Shown here: positions 27,358-38,174 of the stretch, piece by piece
How positions within the stretch are numbered: position 1 is the first letter of the stretch
Layout: every line of letters begins with the position of its first letter
Source of the DNA: Microbacterium abyssi
GTDB lineage: Bacteria; Actinomycetota; Actinomycetes; Actinomycetales; Microbacteriaceae
Length of the DNA: 64,000 nt
Reading direction: 5' to 3'
Assembly: GCF_015277895.1 (NCBI RefSeq)
Contig: NZ_CP063815.1
Coordinates: 2,356,001-2,420,000 of the forward strand
The notes under the pieces: generated by a model
Database searches by the model: none
What the model was told of the DNA's origin: nothing
Seen by the model: the letters and a program-made list of their open reading frames with translations, nothing else
Program-made: the position numbers and the translations under genes

Positions 27358-29697
27358 ATGGGAACGATCCGATTCACGGGTGCCGCACGCACGTGGCTGG
27401 AATGCCTGCCACTCGGCGACGGGCGACTCGGAGCGATGACGGACGGCGGCGTCTCGTCGACGAGGCTGCACCTCAACGACGCGACAGCATGGTCCGGGTC
27501 GCCGTCGTCCGAGTCCGGCGGTGGTCCATTCCCGGATGCCGACACGTGCGCCGCCCTGTTGGCAGAAGCACGAGCGGCGATCACCGCAGGGCGACCGCGT
27601 GCGGCCGAAGCTCCGCTGAAGAAGATGCAGACGCAGTATGCGCAGTCGTTCGTCCCCCTCGGCGATGCCGTGATCGAGATCGACGATCTGGCTGCGGACG
27701 CCGCGTCCCCGACTCGTGAACTGGATCTGAAGAGCGGCGTGCACCGCTCGCGCGCCGGATCCGTCCGCACGACGACCTTCGTCGCCCACGAGACGAGCGT
27801 GCTCGTGCACGTCATCGAACCGGCGCTCCCGGTCCGGGTCGCTCTCGATTCGCCGCTGCGCGGTCCTGTGTCGGACGCCCCTGTCCCGGTCACACCTGAC
27901 GACGGGACGCAGGCGCTGCTGCTGCGTCTGCCGAGTGATGTCGCGCCCGGTCACGAGCCGGATCTGCCGGCCGCCCGATGGTCGCACGAGCCCGGCTCGG
28001 CACTCGAAGCGACGATCGCAGCACGGGTCGTCGCCGAGCAGTCGCGAACGATCGTCCTGCTCACGACTGCGACGACCTTCGCCGGTCCCGGTGAACGCCC
28101 GGTCGGATCAGCCGCCGATGCGCTGCGATCGGCTCTCGCCCGGCTCGACGAAGCGGCACGCACAGGTGTGGATCGGCTGCTGTCCGACACCGAGGCGACC
28201 ATGCGCTCGCTGCTGAACTCGGTCGAGCTCTCCTTCGGTGATGCGCCTGACGCGCCTGAAGCGCCTGACGCGCCTGACACCTCGTCGCGGTTGCGCCGAG
28301 CGCGCGCCGACCCCGGAGGAGTTCTCGCAGCCGACCCGAACATCGCCGCGCTGCTCTTCGACTACGGCCGCTATCTTCTGGTGTCGTCTTCGCGCGCCGG
28401 AGTGCTGCCGGCGAACCTGCAGGGCATCTGGAACAGCGAGATGCGACCCCCGTGGGGCAGCGCGTACACGGTGAACATCAACACTGAGATGAACTACTGG
28501 GGAGCGCACGTCACATCGCTGAGCGATCACGCCCGGCCGCTGACGTCCTTCACCCGCGCACTCGCGGCCAGGGCTGCCGAACACACCGCGCGGCTGTACG
28601 GCGCACCGGGCTGGACAGTGCACCACAACACCGACGCCTGGCTCTACGCGACGGCGCCAGGACGCGGGGCCGGGGACCCACGATGGTCCTTCTGGCCGAT
28701 GGGCGGCGCGTGGCTCGCCTCGATGCTGACCGAGGCGTGGGAGTTCGGTGCCGCCGGCATCGAGCATCTCGGCGAGATCTGGCCCACTCTGCGCGGGGCG
28801 GCCGAGTTCGCCCTGTCATGGCACCGCGATGGGACCACCTCCCCTGCGACCTCCCCGGAGAACGCCTTCCTCCTGCCCGACGGCGAAGTCGCCTCTCTCA
28901 CCATGACGAGCACGATGGACACCGCGCTGCTGCGCGCCCTCTGGGAGAAGACCGTGTCGGCCGCGGACGCGCTCGGGTTCGATGACGACCAGGTGGTGCA
29001 AGCCGCATCGGCTCGCCTGAGGAGCCTGCCCTCGATGCCCGAGGTCACGCCGTCCGGCCTGATCGTCGAGTGGGACGGCGCCCGCCCCGAGCAGGACAGG
29101 CACCATCGCCATCTGAGCCACCTGTTCGGCCTGTTCCCCGGCACAGAGCTCTGGGACGACGACCGCCTCGCCGCGGCGGCCGCGACACTGGAGCGACGCG
29201 GCGACGACTCCAGTGGCTGGTCCCTGGTGTGGAAGCTCGCGCTCTGGGCGCGGCTCGGCAGGGCCGACCGCGCCGGCGATCTGATCGAGCTGTTCCTCCG
29301 CGACGCCGAGGCGGTGTCCGGCGAGTGGGCGGGCGGGCTGTATCCGAATCTCTTCGCCGCGCATCCGCCGTTCCAGATCGATGCGAATCTCGGTTTCATC
29401 GGCGCTCTCGTGGAGATGCTCCTGCAATCCCACGACGGCATAAGGCTCCTTCCTGCCCTGGCACCGCAGCTGAAGACGGGGCGCGTCAGCGGCCTGGTCG
29501 CGCGCCCCGGCATCCTCGTCGACCTGGAATGGCGCGACGGGGAGCTGCTCTCGGCTGGTCTGCGCGCCCGCACCGCCGCTTCCGTCGGCGCACACCGGGT
29601 CCACTGGAGAGACCGGACCATCACCGTCCACATCGACACGGAGCGCGAGATCAACCTCGACGCCCGCTCATTCCTGACCGAGGAGGTAGTGCAGTGA
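27358..29697 (+). CDS. GH95 alpha-L-fucosidase
   Basis: The 779-aa enzyme has the GH95 layout: an N-terminal beta-sandwich (about 1-260), a helical linker, the (alpha/alpha)6 barrel and a C-terminal beta domain. The Asn-activated catalytic set is present: Asn373 and Asn375 in NINTEMNYW, acid Glu501 in SPEN, and Asp675 in FQIDANLG. Family members cleave alpha-1,2-L-fucose, and some take alpha-L-galactose. No signal peptide is present, so it acts on imported oligosaccharides. A four-copy Asp/Glu-Ala-Pro tract occupies about residues 295-307. The gene overlaps GH31 by 4 bases (GTGA). Confidence 0.93.
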   Translation: MGTIRFTGAARTWLECLPLGDGRLGAMTDGGVSSTRLHLNDATAWSGSPSSESGGGPFPDADTCAALLAEARAAITAGRPRAAEAPLKKMQTQYAQSFVPLGDAVIEIDDLAADAASPTRELDLKSGVHRSRAGSVRTTTFVAHETSVLVHVIEPALPVRVALDSPLRGPVSDAPVPVTPDDGTQALLLRLPSDVAPGHEPDLPAARWSHEPGSALEATIAARVVAEQSRTIVLLTTATTFAGPGERPVGSAADALRSALARLDEAARTGVDRLLSDTEATMRSLLNSVELSFGDAPDAPEAPDAPDTSSRLRRARADPGGVLAADPNIAALLFDYGRYLLVSSSRAGVLPANLQGIWNSEMRPPWGSAYTVNINTEMNYWGAHVTSLSDHARPLTSFTRALAARAAEHTARLYGAPGWTVHHNTDAWLYATAPGRGAGDPRWSFWPMGGAWLASMLTEAWEFGAAGIEHLGEIWPTLRGAAEFALSWHRDGTTSPATSPENAFLLPDGEVASLTMTSTMDTALLRALWEKTVSAADALGFDDDQVVQAASARLRSLPSMPEVTPSGLIVEWDGARPEQDRHHRHLSHLFGLFPGTELWDDDRLAAAAATLERRGDDSSGWSLVWKLALWARLGRADRAGDLIELFLRDAEAVSGEWAGGLYPNLFAAHPPFQIDANLGFIGALVEMLLQSHDGIRLLPALAPQLKTGRVSGLVARPGILVDLEWRDGELLSAGLRARTAASVGAHRVHWRDRTITVHIDTEREINLDARSFLTEEVVQ
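28240..28275 (+). repeat. Tandem 9-nt repeat within the GH95 gene
   Basis: Four in-frame units of GA(T/C/A)GCGCCT encode (Asp/Glu)-Ala-Pro triplets. They fall in the linker before the catalytic barrel, where the length could vary without harm. Confidence 0.85.
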
Positions 29698-31913
29698 GGT
29701 TCACTGACGGGTTCTGGCAGCTGCGCGAGGGTGTCAGCGCCCTGTACGCGCGGAAGGCGCATGACATCGAGGCGAAGGATGGGCGCCTCGTGGTCACCGC
29801 CCCCACGAAGGTCATCGAGACTCGGGGCGACACGCTGAACCGGCCCGTCCTGACCGTGACGCTCTCGGCTCCGATCGAGGGTGTGATCGGCGTTCTGATC
29901 GAGCACCACACCGGCGGCCGGATCCACGAGGGCTTCGATCTGCCGGGTCTGGATCCGACGTCGGCGGCGGGCGTGGCATCCCTGGACGCGAGCGGCGGCA
30001 CGCTCGCCAGCGGCGACCTCGTCGCTCGGATCGCGGCCGGCGAAGGATGGAACCTGTCCTTCGAGCGCGCCGGAACCGTGCTCACCACCGCGGAGGAGAA
30101 ATCCGTCGCGCTGTTGGACGTCGCCGAATCCGTCGCATTGGACGGGCAGCTGGAGGATCAGCTGCGCCGGCACCGCGGCGGCGGCTCGCAGCGATACCTG
30201 CATCAGCAGCTGAACCTCGGTGTGGGCGAACTCGTATACGGCCTCGGCGAGCGCTTCGGGCCCCTGGTGAAGAACGGCCAGTCGATCGAGACCTGGAACG
30301 CAGACGGCGGCACGTCCAGCGAGCAGGCCTATAAGAATGTGCCGTTCTACCTGACGAATCGCGGATACGGCGTTCTCGTGGACCATCCCGGTCACGTGTC
30401 CTTCGAAGTGGGCTCGGAGAACGTCGAACGCGTGCAGTTCGCGGTCGCGGGCGAACGGCTGCAGTACTATATCGTCTCCGGCGATACGCAGCGGGACGTC
30501 CTCGAACGCTACACGGCGCTGACGGGACGACCTGCTCTGCCGCCCGCGTGGTCGTTCGGCACCTGGCTTTCGACGAGCTTCACCACCGACTACGACGAGC
30601 AGACCGTGAACTCCTTCATCGATGGGTTCGCAGAACGCGACCTGCCGCTGAGTGTCTTCCATTTCGACTGCTTCTGGATGCGCGAGTTCAACTGGTGCGA
30701 CTTCGAGTGGGATCCGCGGGTGTTCCCCGACCCCGAGGGGATGCTGCGACGTCTGCACGAAAGGGACTTGAAGGTCTCCGTATGGGTGAACCCGTACATC
30801 GGGCAGCGGTCGCCGCTGTTCGCCGAGGCTGCCGGGCAGGGGTTCCTACTGCAGCGCTCGGACGGCACCGTCTGGCAGTGGGACATGTGGCAGGCGGGCA
30901 TGGGAATCGTCGACTTCACGAATCCGGATGCACGACGCTGGTATCAGGACAAGCTGCGGGCACTGGCCGCTCAGGGCGTCGACACGTTCAAGACGGACTT
31001 CGGCGAGCGGGTGCCTCTGGATGTGCGCTGGCACGACGGCAGCGATCCGGAGGGCATGCACAACCGCTTCGCGCAGCTCTACAACGAGGCCGTCTTCGAG
31101 GTGCTGCAGGAGCGCGAAGGACAGGATGCCGTGGTCTTCGCCCGTTCGGCGACCGTCGGCGGACATCGCTTCCCGGTGCACTGGGGCGGCGACAGCGCAT
31201 CGACGTTCGCGTCGATGGCCGAGTCGTTGCGTGGCGGCCTCTCGCTCGCGTTCGGCGGATTCGGTTTCTGGAGCCACGACATCGGCGGATTCGAAGGCAC
31301 ACCGGATCCCGCCGTCTTCAAACGATGGGTCGCCTTCGGGTTCCTGTCCAGTCATTCCCGTTTCCACGGTTCGCGCTCCTACCGTGTGCCGTGGGCATTC
31401 GACGAAGAGGCCGTGGACGTCACCCGAGTCTTCTCGAAGTTGAAGATGCGGCTGATGCCCTACCTCTATCAGCGTGGCGTCGAGGCCGCGCAGACCGGAA
31501 CACCGCTCATGCGCCCCATGCAGCTCGAGTTCCCCGACGACCCGTCCGTCGCCTACCTCGACCGCCAGTACATGCTCGGCGGGGACCTCCTGGTCGCGCC
31601 GGTGTTCTCCGAGACGGGAGAGGTGGAGTTCTATCTGCCCGAGGGCGAGTGGACGTCGCTGCTGACCGGCGAGCGCGTGACCGGCGGGCGGTGGCTGCGC
31701 GAGACGCACGGCTACCAGTCGCTGCCGCTGTACGTGCGCCCGGGTGCGGTGCTCCCCTGGGGCGCCCGCGATGACCGCCCTGACTACGATTACCATGACG
31801 GACTGCAGTTGCGGGTCTTCCCCGGCGGCGCCGGCCGTCGCTCGATCACGGTGACGTCGCCCGACGGCACCGCCCGCACGTACACCGCCGATCTCGAGGA
31901 GCCCACTGAATGA
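29694..31913 (+). CDS. GH31 alpha-xylosidase (YicI type)
   Basis: The 739-aa enzyme matches YicI-type alpha-xylosidases: [17 protein letters not shown], nucleophile Asp435 in [10 protein letters not shown], and acid/base Asp500 in [10 protein letters not shown]. It would release alpha-1,6-linked xylose from the non-reducing end of xyloglucan oligosaccharides. I chose the GTG at 29694, overlapping the GH95 stop, because AGGAGGT lies 6 bases upstream; the open frame extends about 600 bases further upstream without similarity. It overlaps GH1 by 4 bases (ATGA). Confidence 0.95.
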   Translation: MRFTDGFWQLREGVSALYARKAHDIEAKDGRLVVTAPTKVIETRGDTLNRPVLTVTLSAPIEGVIGVLIEHHTGGRIHEGFDLPGLDPTSAAGVASLDASGGTLASGDLVARIAAGEGWNLSFERAGTVLTTAEEKSVALLDVAESVALDGQLEDQLRRHRGGGSQRYLHQQLNLGVGELVYGLGERFGPLVKNGQSIETWNADGGTSSEQAYKNVPFYLTNRGYGVLVDHPGHVSFEVGSENVERVQFAVAGERLQYYIVSGDTQRDVLERYTALTGRPALPPAWSFGTWLSTSFTTDYDEQTVNSFIDGFAERDLPLSVFHFDCFWMREFNWCDFEWDPRVFPDPEGMLRRLHERDLKVSVWVNPYIGQRSPLFAEAAGQGFLLQRSDGTVWQWDMWQAGMGIVDFTNPDARRWYQDKLRALAAQGVDTFKTDFGERVPLDVRWHDGSDPEGMHNRFAQLYNEAVFEVLQEREGQDAVVFARSATVGGHRFPVHWGGDSASTFASMAESLRGGLSLAFGGFGFWSHDIGGFEGTPDPAVFKRWVAFGFLSSHSRFHGSRSYRVPWAFDEEAVDVTRVFSKLKMRLMPYLYQRGVEAAQTGTPLMRPMQLEFPDDPSVAYLDRQYMLGGDLLVAPVFSETGEVEFYLPEGEWTSLLTGERVTGGRWLRETHGYQSLPLYVRPGAVLPWGARDDRPDYDYHDGLQLRVFPGGAGRRSITVTSPDGTARTYTADLEEPTE

Positions 31914-33346
31914 CGACCACCACCGGCTCGGCCGACTACCGCGACTCCGGGCTCGTCTTTCCGCCGTCGTTCACCTTCGGCTCGGCGACGGCGTCGTACC
32001 AGATCGAGGGCGCGGCATCCGAGGACGGCCGCACCCCGTCCATCTGGGACACGTTCAGCAAGACCCCCGGCAAGGTGTGGAACGGCGACACGGGAGACGT
32101 CGCCTGCGACCACTACCATCGCGTCGACGAGGACCTCGACCTCATGAAGGAGCTGGGGCTCGAGGCCTACCGGTTCTCGATCGCCTGGCCGCGCATCCAG
32201 CCGACCGCGGACGGCGCTGTCAATCAGGCCGGCATCGACTTCTACTCGCGCCTAGTGGACGGTCTGCTCGATCGCGGCATCCGGCCCGTGGCCACGCTGT
32301 ACCACTGGGACCTTCCGCAGTACCTCGAGGATGCCGGCGGCTGGACTTCCCGCGCGGCGACCGACGCGTTCGAGCGCTATGCCGAGATCATGGGCGCGGC
32401 GCTCGGCGACCGCGTCCAGACCTGGACGACGCTGAACGAACCCTGGTGCTCCGCGTACCTCGGCTACGGCCAGGGCGGTCATGCACCGGGACGCACCGAA
32501 CCCGCCTCCGCACTCTCCGCCGTGCACCACCTGAATCTCGCACACGGTCGCGCCCTCCAGGCGCTGCGCGCCACGTCCACCGGCGATCCGGACTACTCGG
32601 TGACGCTGAACTTCCACGTCCTGCGCGGGCAGGGCGACGAGGCATCCGAGGCGATGCGCCGCATCGACGCCCTCGCGAACCGGGCGTTCACCGGCCCGAT
32701 GCTGCGCGGCGAATACCCGGCCGATCTGCTCGCCGACACCGCCGGGGTCACCGACTGGGGGTTCGTGCACGACGGCGACCTGCAGACCATCAACCAGCCG
32801 ATCGACGTGCTCGGCGTCAACTACTACTCGACCGCGACGGTCCGGCTCTGGGACGGCGTGTCCGAGAAGCAGCAGAACGACGGGCACAAGGGCACCTCGT
32901 CGGGCACGGCCTGGCCCGGCAGCGATCAGCTCGTCGAGTTCGTCGAGCAGCCCGGGCCGTACACGTCCATGGGCTGGAACATCGCCCCCGAAGGGCTCGA
33001 GGAGCTCCTCGTCTCGCTGTCCGAGCAGTTCCCCGGTCAGCCGCTGATGGTGACGGAGAACGGCGCCGCGTTCGAGGACGAGGTCGCAGAGGACGGCTCG
33101 GTTCCCGACCCGGAGCGCACCGACTACCTGCGCCGCCACTTCACCGCGGCGCATCGGGCTCTGGAGCGCGGCGTCGATCTGCGCGGGTACTTCGTCTGGT
33201 CGCTGCTCGACAACTTCGAGTGGGGCTACGGGTACGCGAAGAGGTTCGGTATCGTCCGCGTCGACTTCGGCACCCTCGAACGCACCGTCAAGGATTCCGG
33301 CCGCTGGTACCAGGAGCTGGTGCGCACGCGCGCACTGCCCGCCTGA
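31910..33346 (+). CDS. GH1 beta-glucosidase
   Basis: The 478-aa TIM barrel has the GH1 N-terminal signature [15 protein letters not shown], acid/base Glu177 in TLNEP and nucleophile Glu383 in VTENG, with [13 protein letters not shown] near the C-terminus. It would remove backbone glucose once the side chains are trimmed, yielding free glucose in the cytoplasm. It is the last gene of the importer operon. It ends 3 bases from the convergent gene, and no hairpin separates them. Confidence 0.95.
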   Translation: MTTTTGSADYRDSGLVFPPSFTFGSATASYQIEGAASEDGRTPSIWDTFSKTPGKVWNGDTGDVACDHYHRVDEDLDLMKELGLEAYRFSIAWPRIQPTADGAVNQAGIDFYSRLVDGLLDRGIRPVATLYHWDLPQYLEDAGGWTSRAATDAFERYAEIMGAALGDRVQTWTTLNEPWCSAYLGYGQGGHAPGRTEPASALSAVHHLNLAHGRALQALRATSTGDPDYSVTLNFHVLRGQGDEASEAMRRIDALANRAFTGPMLRGEYPADLLADTAGVTDWGFVHDGDLQTINQPIDVLGVNYYSTATVRLWDGVSEKQQNDGHKGTSSGTAWPGSDQLVEFVEQPGPYTSMGWNIAPEGLEELLVSLSEQFPGQPLMVTENGAAFEDEVAEDGSVPDPERTDYLRRHFTAAHRALERGVDLRGYFVWSLLDNFEWGYGYAKRFGIVRVDFGTLERTVKDSGRWYQELVRTRALPA

Positions 33347-33349
33347 CGC

Positions 33350-34177
33350 CTACGCCTCCGGCGATTCGCTCTTGTTCGGCTTGCGACGCGCCGACCACGC
33401 CGCGATGGCGGATGCCGCGGCCCCCGCTGCTCTGTCGAGAGCCTCGGCCGACCGGCTGATCACGTCGTGCGCGGTGTCCTGCCAGGCCTGCGCGGCGTCC
33501 GGGTCACGACCCGCGGCCCGCTCTTTCGCGGTGTACTCGGCGACCTCGAACGCGCGCGCGAGGTCGGCGACGGCATCCCGGTATTCGGCGTACTCGGCGG
33601 GCGTCACGCTCGACGAGGCGGGCCGCAGGTCGCGCGCGCGCCGCGCCGCTGCGAGGAACGCCGACATCGCCGGATCCTTGCCGTCGCTCATCACCGGGTA
33701 CGCGATCAGCTTCGCAGGGTCGGTCTCGTAGTCCATCCATCGAGCGGTCACCGCGTCATGCGCATGGCGGAGCCGGGCGAGCGGGTATCGATCGACCTCG
33801 GACGCCGGAGGCAGCTCGGCCTGCGCGGCGCTGACGCGAGCACGACGGGCACGGACGTCGGCCGCTGCGGCCTTCGCATCGTTCTCGGCCTGCTTCAGCC
33901 CACGGCGAGCACTGGCGACATCGGCGTTCGTGGCCCTTGACGCTGTGCGTTCGGCGACGAGGCGGGCGTGCTCGGCGCGCGCGAGCTTCACGGCGCGGCG
34001 ACGCTCGACGACCTCGCGCTGCGCGTTCCGCAGGTCGCTGCGCGCGGCATCCAGAGCCAGACGCCTGCCGCTGGTCTTCTGCCGCCGGCGCACACCGACA
34101 GCGGTGACGGCGCCTGCCCCGACCGCGGTCGGCGCGACCCACCACCATTCGGCGGCCAGCATCCAGATCGGATCCAC
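33350..34177 (-). CDS. Membrane-anchored coiled-coil protein of unknown function
   Basis: The 275-aa product begins with a Trp-rich hydrophobic segment (about 5-30) likely to be a membrane anchor. A highly charged Ala/Arg/Glu coiled coil follows (about 40-120), then a mixed helical region and a Lys-rich tail (KPNKSE). I recognise no catalytic motif. It lies 42 bases downstream of the ABC exporter pair on the same strand and may be co-transcribed. Confidence 0.75.
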   Translation of the reverse strand: MDPIWMLAAEWWWVAPTAVGAGAVTAVGVRRRQKTSGRRLALDAARSDLRNAQREVVERRRAVKLARAEHARLVAERTASRATNADVASARRGLKQAENDAKAAAADVRARRARVSAAQAELPPASEVDRYPLARLRHAHDAVTARWMDYETDPAKLIAYPVMSDGKDPAMSAFLAAARRARDLRPASSSVTPAEYAEYRDAVADLARAFEVAEYTAKERAAGRDPDAAQAWQDTAHDVISRSAEALDRAAGAAASAIAAWSARRKPNKSESPEA

Positions 34178-34219
34178 GCTTCGATCGTATCGGTCGCCCG
34201 CGGCGCGCCGGGAGCCGCG

Positions 34220-36034
34220 CTAGACGAGCGTCTCCTGCCAGGCCGCGTGCAGCTGCGCGAACTTGCCCGTGCCGCCGATGAGCGCGGCGGGAGTGTCGTC
34301 CTCGATGATCTCGCCGTGCTCCATCACGAGCACCCGATCGGCGATCGCAACCGTCGACAGGCGGTGGGCGATGATGATCGCGGTCCGGTCGGCGAGCAGT
34401 GTCTGCAGCGCGTCCTGGATGAGGCGCTCCGATGGGATGTCGAGCGACGCCGTGGCCTCGTCGAGGATCAGCACCGCTGGATCGGCGAGGAACGCGCGCG
34501 CGAACGAGATCAGCTGCCGCTGCCCCGCGGACACACGCCCGCCGCGCTTGTTCACATCGGAGTTGTAACCGTCGGGCAGCGCCGAGATGAACTCGTCCGC
34601 GCCGACCGCACGTGCCGCGGCGCGGATCTCGTCGAGCGAGGCATCCGGCTTCCCGAGCGCGATGTTGTCGGCGACGGTCCCGCTGAACAGGTACGCCTCC
34701 TGCGTGACCATCACGATCGCGCGGCGCAGGTCCTTCGGGTGCAGCGAACGCAGGTCGACGCCGTCAAGCGTCACGCGACCGAGCGACGGGTCGTAGAACC
34801 GCGAGATGAGCTTCGCGAGCGTCGACTTGCCCGCACCGGTCGTGCCGACCAGCGCGATCGTCTGGCCCGCTCCGATGTCGAGCGAGAAGCTCGGCAGGAT
34901 CGTCTTCTCTCCCGAATAGCCGAACGTGACCTCCTCGAACCGCACGTGACCACGCGACTCCCACAGGTCGACCGGCTCCGTAGGGTCGGGCACGGTCGGC
35001 TGCTCCTCGAGCACGCCCGACACCTTCTCCAGCGCCGCCGTGGCGGACTGGTAGGAGTTCAGGAACATCGCGATCTCCTGCATCGGCGCGAAGAAGTTGC
35101 GCACGTACAGCACCGCGGACAGCAGCACACCGACCGTGAGCGCGCCATCGGCGACGCGGATGCCGCCCCACAGCACGACCAGACCGAGCGTCAGCGCCGC
35201 GACCGACATCAGCCCCGGCTCGAACGTGCCGAACAGCAGCATCGACCGTCGGTTGACGTCGCGGTACTCGCCGGCGACCTTCTGGAAGGTCGCGTCGTTG
35301 CGCGGCTCCTTGCGGAACGCCTTGACCGCGCGGATGCCGGTCATGGTTTCCACGAACTGCACGATCACCTTGGCGCTGATGACGCGCGACTCGCGGAACA
35401 CGACCTGCGAGCGCGAGTAGAACCAGCGCATCAGCAGGAACAGCGGGATGCCGGCCAGCAGCAGGATCACGCCGGACTGCCAGTCCCACACGATCAGGGC
35501 GATGAACGTGAACGCACCGAACAGCACGCCCGAGACGAGGTTGTTCAGTCCCCCGTCGAGCAGTTCTCGGATCGAATCGAGGTCGCTGGTCTGGCGCGAG
35601 ATGATGCGCCCGGACGTGTACGTCTCGTGGAACTCGAGGCTCAGCCGCTGCGTGTGCAGGAAGATGCGCTTGCGCAGGTCGATCAGCACCGCCTGCGTGA
35701 TGCGGGCCGCGACCACGACGTACCAGCCGATAAGCGCTGCGGCAGCGGCCCCGGCGAACAGGTAGGTGAAGCCGATGATGAAGGTCGGCATCCAGTCGGC
35801 GCGCTCCAGCACCGCCGGCAGCGCCCGGTCGATGCCGATGCTGATCAGGATCGGGCCTGCGACCTGCAGTGCGGTCGAGACCACGAGCACGACGGCTGCG
35901 AGCACGATCCGCGCGCGCAGCGGTGACACCAGCGACCCGAGCAGGCGCAGCGAGCGCTGACGGATCGCCCTGCTCTCCTCGCGGGTGTAGTTCGAGCGGT
36001 CTTCGCCCTGTGTTCCGGTGAGTGCCGTGCTCAT
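34220..36034 (-). CDS. Heterodimeric ABC exporter subunit with catalytic Walker B Glu
   Basis: The 604-aa half-transporter has a six-helix exporter domain (about 30-330) and an ATPase domain with Walker [10 protein letters not shown], signature VSAGQRQ (not LSGGQ), Walker [14 protein letters not shown] with the catalytic Glu, and H-loop IIAHRLST. The partner subunit has the complementary pattern, as in TM287/288 and BmrCD. The two genes overlap by ATGA. A lipid, peptide or drug export substrate is likely but not identifiable. Confidence 0.93.
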   Translation of the reverse strand: MSTALTGTQGEDRSNYTREESRAIRQRSLRLLGSLVSPLRARIVLAAVVLVVSTALQVAGPILISIGIDRALPAVLERADWMPTFIIGFTYLFAGAAAAALIGWYVVVAARITQAVLIDLRKRIFLHTQRLSLEFHETYTSGRIISRQTSDLDSIRELLDGGLNNLVSGVLFGAFTFIALIVWDWQSGVILLLAGIPLFLLMRWFYSRSQVVFRESRVISAKVIVQFVETMTGIRAVKAFRKEPRNDATFQKVAGEYRDVNRRSMLLFGTFEPGLMSVAALTLGLVVLWGGIRVADGALTVGVLLSAVLYVRNFFAPMQEIAMFLNSYQSATAALEKVSGVLEEQPTVPDPTEPVDLWESRGHVRFEEVTFGYSGEKTILPSFSLDIGAGQTIALVGTTGAGKSTLAKLISRFYDPSLGRVTLDGVDLRSLHPKDLRRAIVMVTQEAYLFSGTVADNIALGKPDASLDEIRAAARAVGADEFISALPDGYNSDVNKRGGRVSAGQRQLISFARAFLADPAVLILDEATASLDIPSERLIQDALQTLLADRTAIIIAHRLSTVAIADRVLVMEHGEIIEDDTPAALIGGTGKFAQLHAAWQETLV

Positions 36035-37968
36035 GCCTGCACCTCCTCATCCTCGTGTGCGGATGCTTCACTTCGACTCGCTGACGCTCGCTCAGTACGA
36101 GCGACAGCGGCTTCTCCTGCCGCCTCGAGGTCTTCGTCCGTGATGATGGGGATCGCGCCGGTGCGCGCGGCCTCCTCGGCCTCGAGGCTGGAGATCACGT
36201 GCCGATAATGGGCGCTCGTGCGCAGCAGCTCGGAGTGCGTGCCGACGGCGGTGATCCGGCCTTTTTCGAGCAGCGCGACCCGGTCGGCGAGCGCCACCGT
36301 CGAGGGACGGTGCGCGACGATCATGGCCGTGGTGTCGGCGAGCACATGGCGCAGCGCCTCCTCGACGAGCGCCTCGGTGTCGACGTCCAGGGCAGAGAGC
36401 GGGTCGTCCAGCACGAGCACTCTGGGCTTGGCCGCGACGGCGCGCGCGAGCGCGAGCCGCTGCCGCTGGCCTCCGGACAGGCTGAGCCCCTCCTCGCCGA
36501 TGACGGTCTCGACGCCCTCGGGGAGCGCGTCGACGAAGCCGGCCTGGGCGACGTCGAGCGCTTCGCGAAGGACCCGCTCACCCTCTTCGCTATGGATGTC
36601 GAGCTCGGCGCGGCCGAGCAGCACGTTCTCGCGCACGGATGCCGAGAAGAGCGTGGCGTCCTCGAACGCCATCGCGATGTGCTGACGCAGCTCGACGAGC
36701 GACAGATCTCGCACGTCGACGCCGTCGAGCGTCACCCGCCCGCCGGTGACGTCGTACAGGCGCGCCGGCAGCGTCGTCAGCGTGGTCTTGCCGCTGCCGG
36801 TGAGACCGACGAGCGCCATGGTCTCGCCTGGTCGCAGCACGAGGTCGATGCCGTCGAGCAGATCGCGCTCAGCGGCTCCGGCATCCTGATAGCGGAAGTG
36901 CGCGCCCTCGAACGCGAGCTCACCTCGGGGCTCGGCGATCTGCACCGGGTTCTCCGGGTCGGTGATCGTGTTCGTCTCGGAGAAGATGTCGAACACGCGG
37001 TCGGTCGCGGTGCGCGCGTCGAGCATGAACGAGAACAGGAATCCGATCGACTCGATCGGCCACCGCAGCACGGTCGCCATCGCGAAGAACGCGAACAGCT
37101 GCGCCTCGTCGATGGCGCCCTGCCAGATCAGCCAGATGCCCGACATCAGGCTGAGCCCGAACGCGATCTGCGGCATGAGGTCGAGCCAGAACCAGATCGT
37201 GCCGACCGCGCGTGCCTTGCTGAGCTCGGTCGTGCGCAGCGACTCGGCCTGCGTGCTGAAGCGTGTCAGCGCGTGCTTGCCGCGGCCGAACGCCTTCAGC
37301 ACGCGGATGCCGTGCACGCTCTCCTCGACGCTGGTCGCGAGGTCGCCGGCCTGATCCTGGCTCTGACGCGCGAGGCGTCCGTACCGCTTCTCGAAGCGGT
37401 AGCCGGTGATCCACAGCGGGATGGCGGTCACGATGAAGATGGTGCCCAGCAGCCAGTGCCAGCGGAACAGCAGCACCGAGCCGATGATGATCGTCAGGAG
37501 GTTGACGACGAGCAGGATGAGACCGAAGGCCAGCCAGCGTCGGATCAGGCTGATGTCCTGCATCATGCGACTCAGCAGCTGCCCGGACTGCCAGCGGTCG
37601 TGGAACGCGACCGGCAGCGTCTGCAGACGCGCGTACAGCTGCGTGCGCATCCGGTACTCGACCTCGGTGGAGGGCTTGAGGATGAACCAGCGCCGCAGCC
37701 ACACCATGATCGCCTCGCCGAGGCCGAGCGCGAGCACGATGGCGGCGCCGCCGACGATGATCGCGATGCTCGCGGCGGTGTCGAGCCCGCGCACGATCTG
37801 CTCGAGCACGATCGGGATCATCAGGGCGATGACGGCGGCGGCGAGCGCGCTGGCGGCACCGCCGACGAAGCGCCAGACGACCGGCTTGACGAACGGTGCG
37901 AGACGCCAGAGAGCGGCGGGAGTGGACAGCGAAGCGGACGGCGTGGAGGATGACGACGAGGAAGACAT
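36031..37968 (-). CDS. Heterodimeric ABC exporter subunit with degenerate Walker B
   Basis: The 645-aa half-transporter has a Ser-rich N-terminus, six helices (about 25-330) and an ATPase domain with Walker [10 protein letters not shown], a canonical LSGGQ, H-loop AHRPST, and Walker [13 protein letters not shown], where Asp replaces the catalytic Glu. Paired with the downstream subunit this gives one consensus and one degenerate ATP site. The last about 30 residues (Ala/Glu/Ser/Arg-rich) are encoded by a sequence resembling a repeat element (36069-36105). It is preceded by a leader with a 21-codon ORF. Confidence 0.93.
   Translation of the reverse strand: MSSSSSSSTPSASLSTPAALWRLAPFVKPVVWRFVGGAASALAAAVIALMIPIVLEQIVRGLDTAASIAIIVGGAAIVLALGLGEAIMVWLRRWFILKPSTEVEYRMRTQLYARLQTLPVAFHDRWQSGQLLSRMMQDISLIRRWLAFGLILLVVNLLTIIIGSVLLFRWHWLLGTIFIVTAIPLWITGYRFEKRYGRLARQSQDQAGDLATSVEESVHGIRVLKAFGRGKHALTRFSTQAESLRTTELSKARAVGTIWFWLDLMPQIAFGLSLMSGIWLIWQGAIDEAQLFAFFAMATVLRWPIESIGFLFSFMLDARTATDRVFDIFSETNTITDPENPVQIAEPRGELAFEGAHFRYQDAGAAERDLLDGIDLVLRPGETMALVGLTGSGKTTLTTLPARLYDVTGGRVTLDGVDVRDLSLVELRQHIAMAFEDATLFSASVRENVLLGRAELDIHSEEGERVLREALDVAQAGFVDALPEGVETVIGEEGLSLSGGQRQRLALARAVAAKPRVLVLDDPLSALDVDTEALVEEALRHVLADTTAMIVAHRPSTVALADRVALLEKGRITAVGTHSELLRTSAHYRHVISSLEAEEAARTGAIPIITDEDLEAAGEAAVARTERASASRSEASAHEDEEVQA
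36069..36105. repeat. REP-like element in the 3-prime coding end of the exporter gene
   Basis: Read on the minus strand it contains TGAGCGAGCGTCAGCGAG, with alternating GAGCG/CGCTC half-palindromes. I recall similar GAGCGAGCG-type short repeats between genes in Microbacteriaceae genomes. Here it is translated as an Arg/Ser/Glu/Ala-rich tail segment. No second copy was seen in this window. Confidence 0.4.
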
Positions 37969-38058
37969 GACTCTCAGACGAGGTGCGGAGCGGAAGAGGA
38001 TCGAGGGACGGACGCTGCGGCCGATGCTGCGCCCGTGATGCGGTGGGGCGGCGGGACG

Positions 38059-38124
38059 TCAGCCGCGCGAGAACTCCGGGTTCGAGCCAGGAGTGGTGAT
38101 CTGCGCGACGGCGATCGAAATCAT
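38059..38124 (-). CDS. Candidate 21-aa leader peptide upstream of the ABC exporter
   Basis: An ATG with a strong GAGGAGG ribosome site at ideal spacing opens a 21-codon frame, MISIAVAQITTPGSNPEFSR followed by Gly and TGA. It ends 90 bases before the exporter ATG and lies in the same leader transcript. Short translated leaders control drug-exporter genes by ribosome-mediated attenuation in other bacteria (bmrB-bmrCD is the named example, also a heterodimeric exporter). I did not find a clear terminator/antiterminator pair between the leader stop and the exporter. Confidence 0.5.
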   Translation of the reverse strand: MISIAVAQITTPGSNPEFSRG

Positions 38125-38174
38125 GGTGTCCTCCTCAGGCTCGAAGCTCGCACCGGTCGGCGCGACAGCCCATC

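Noticed and set aside
29070..29693. Upstream extension of the GH31 reading frame
   Set aside because: It lies fully inside the GH95 gene in another frame. Family similarity and an AGGAGGT ribosome site begin at the GTG at 29694.
37981..38058. Terminator/antiterminator pair in the exporter leader
   Set aside because: I looked for competing stems between the leader ORF stop and the exporter ATG and found no convincing pair, so I report only the ORF and promoter.
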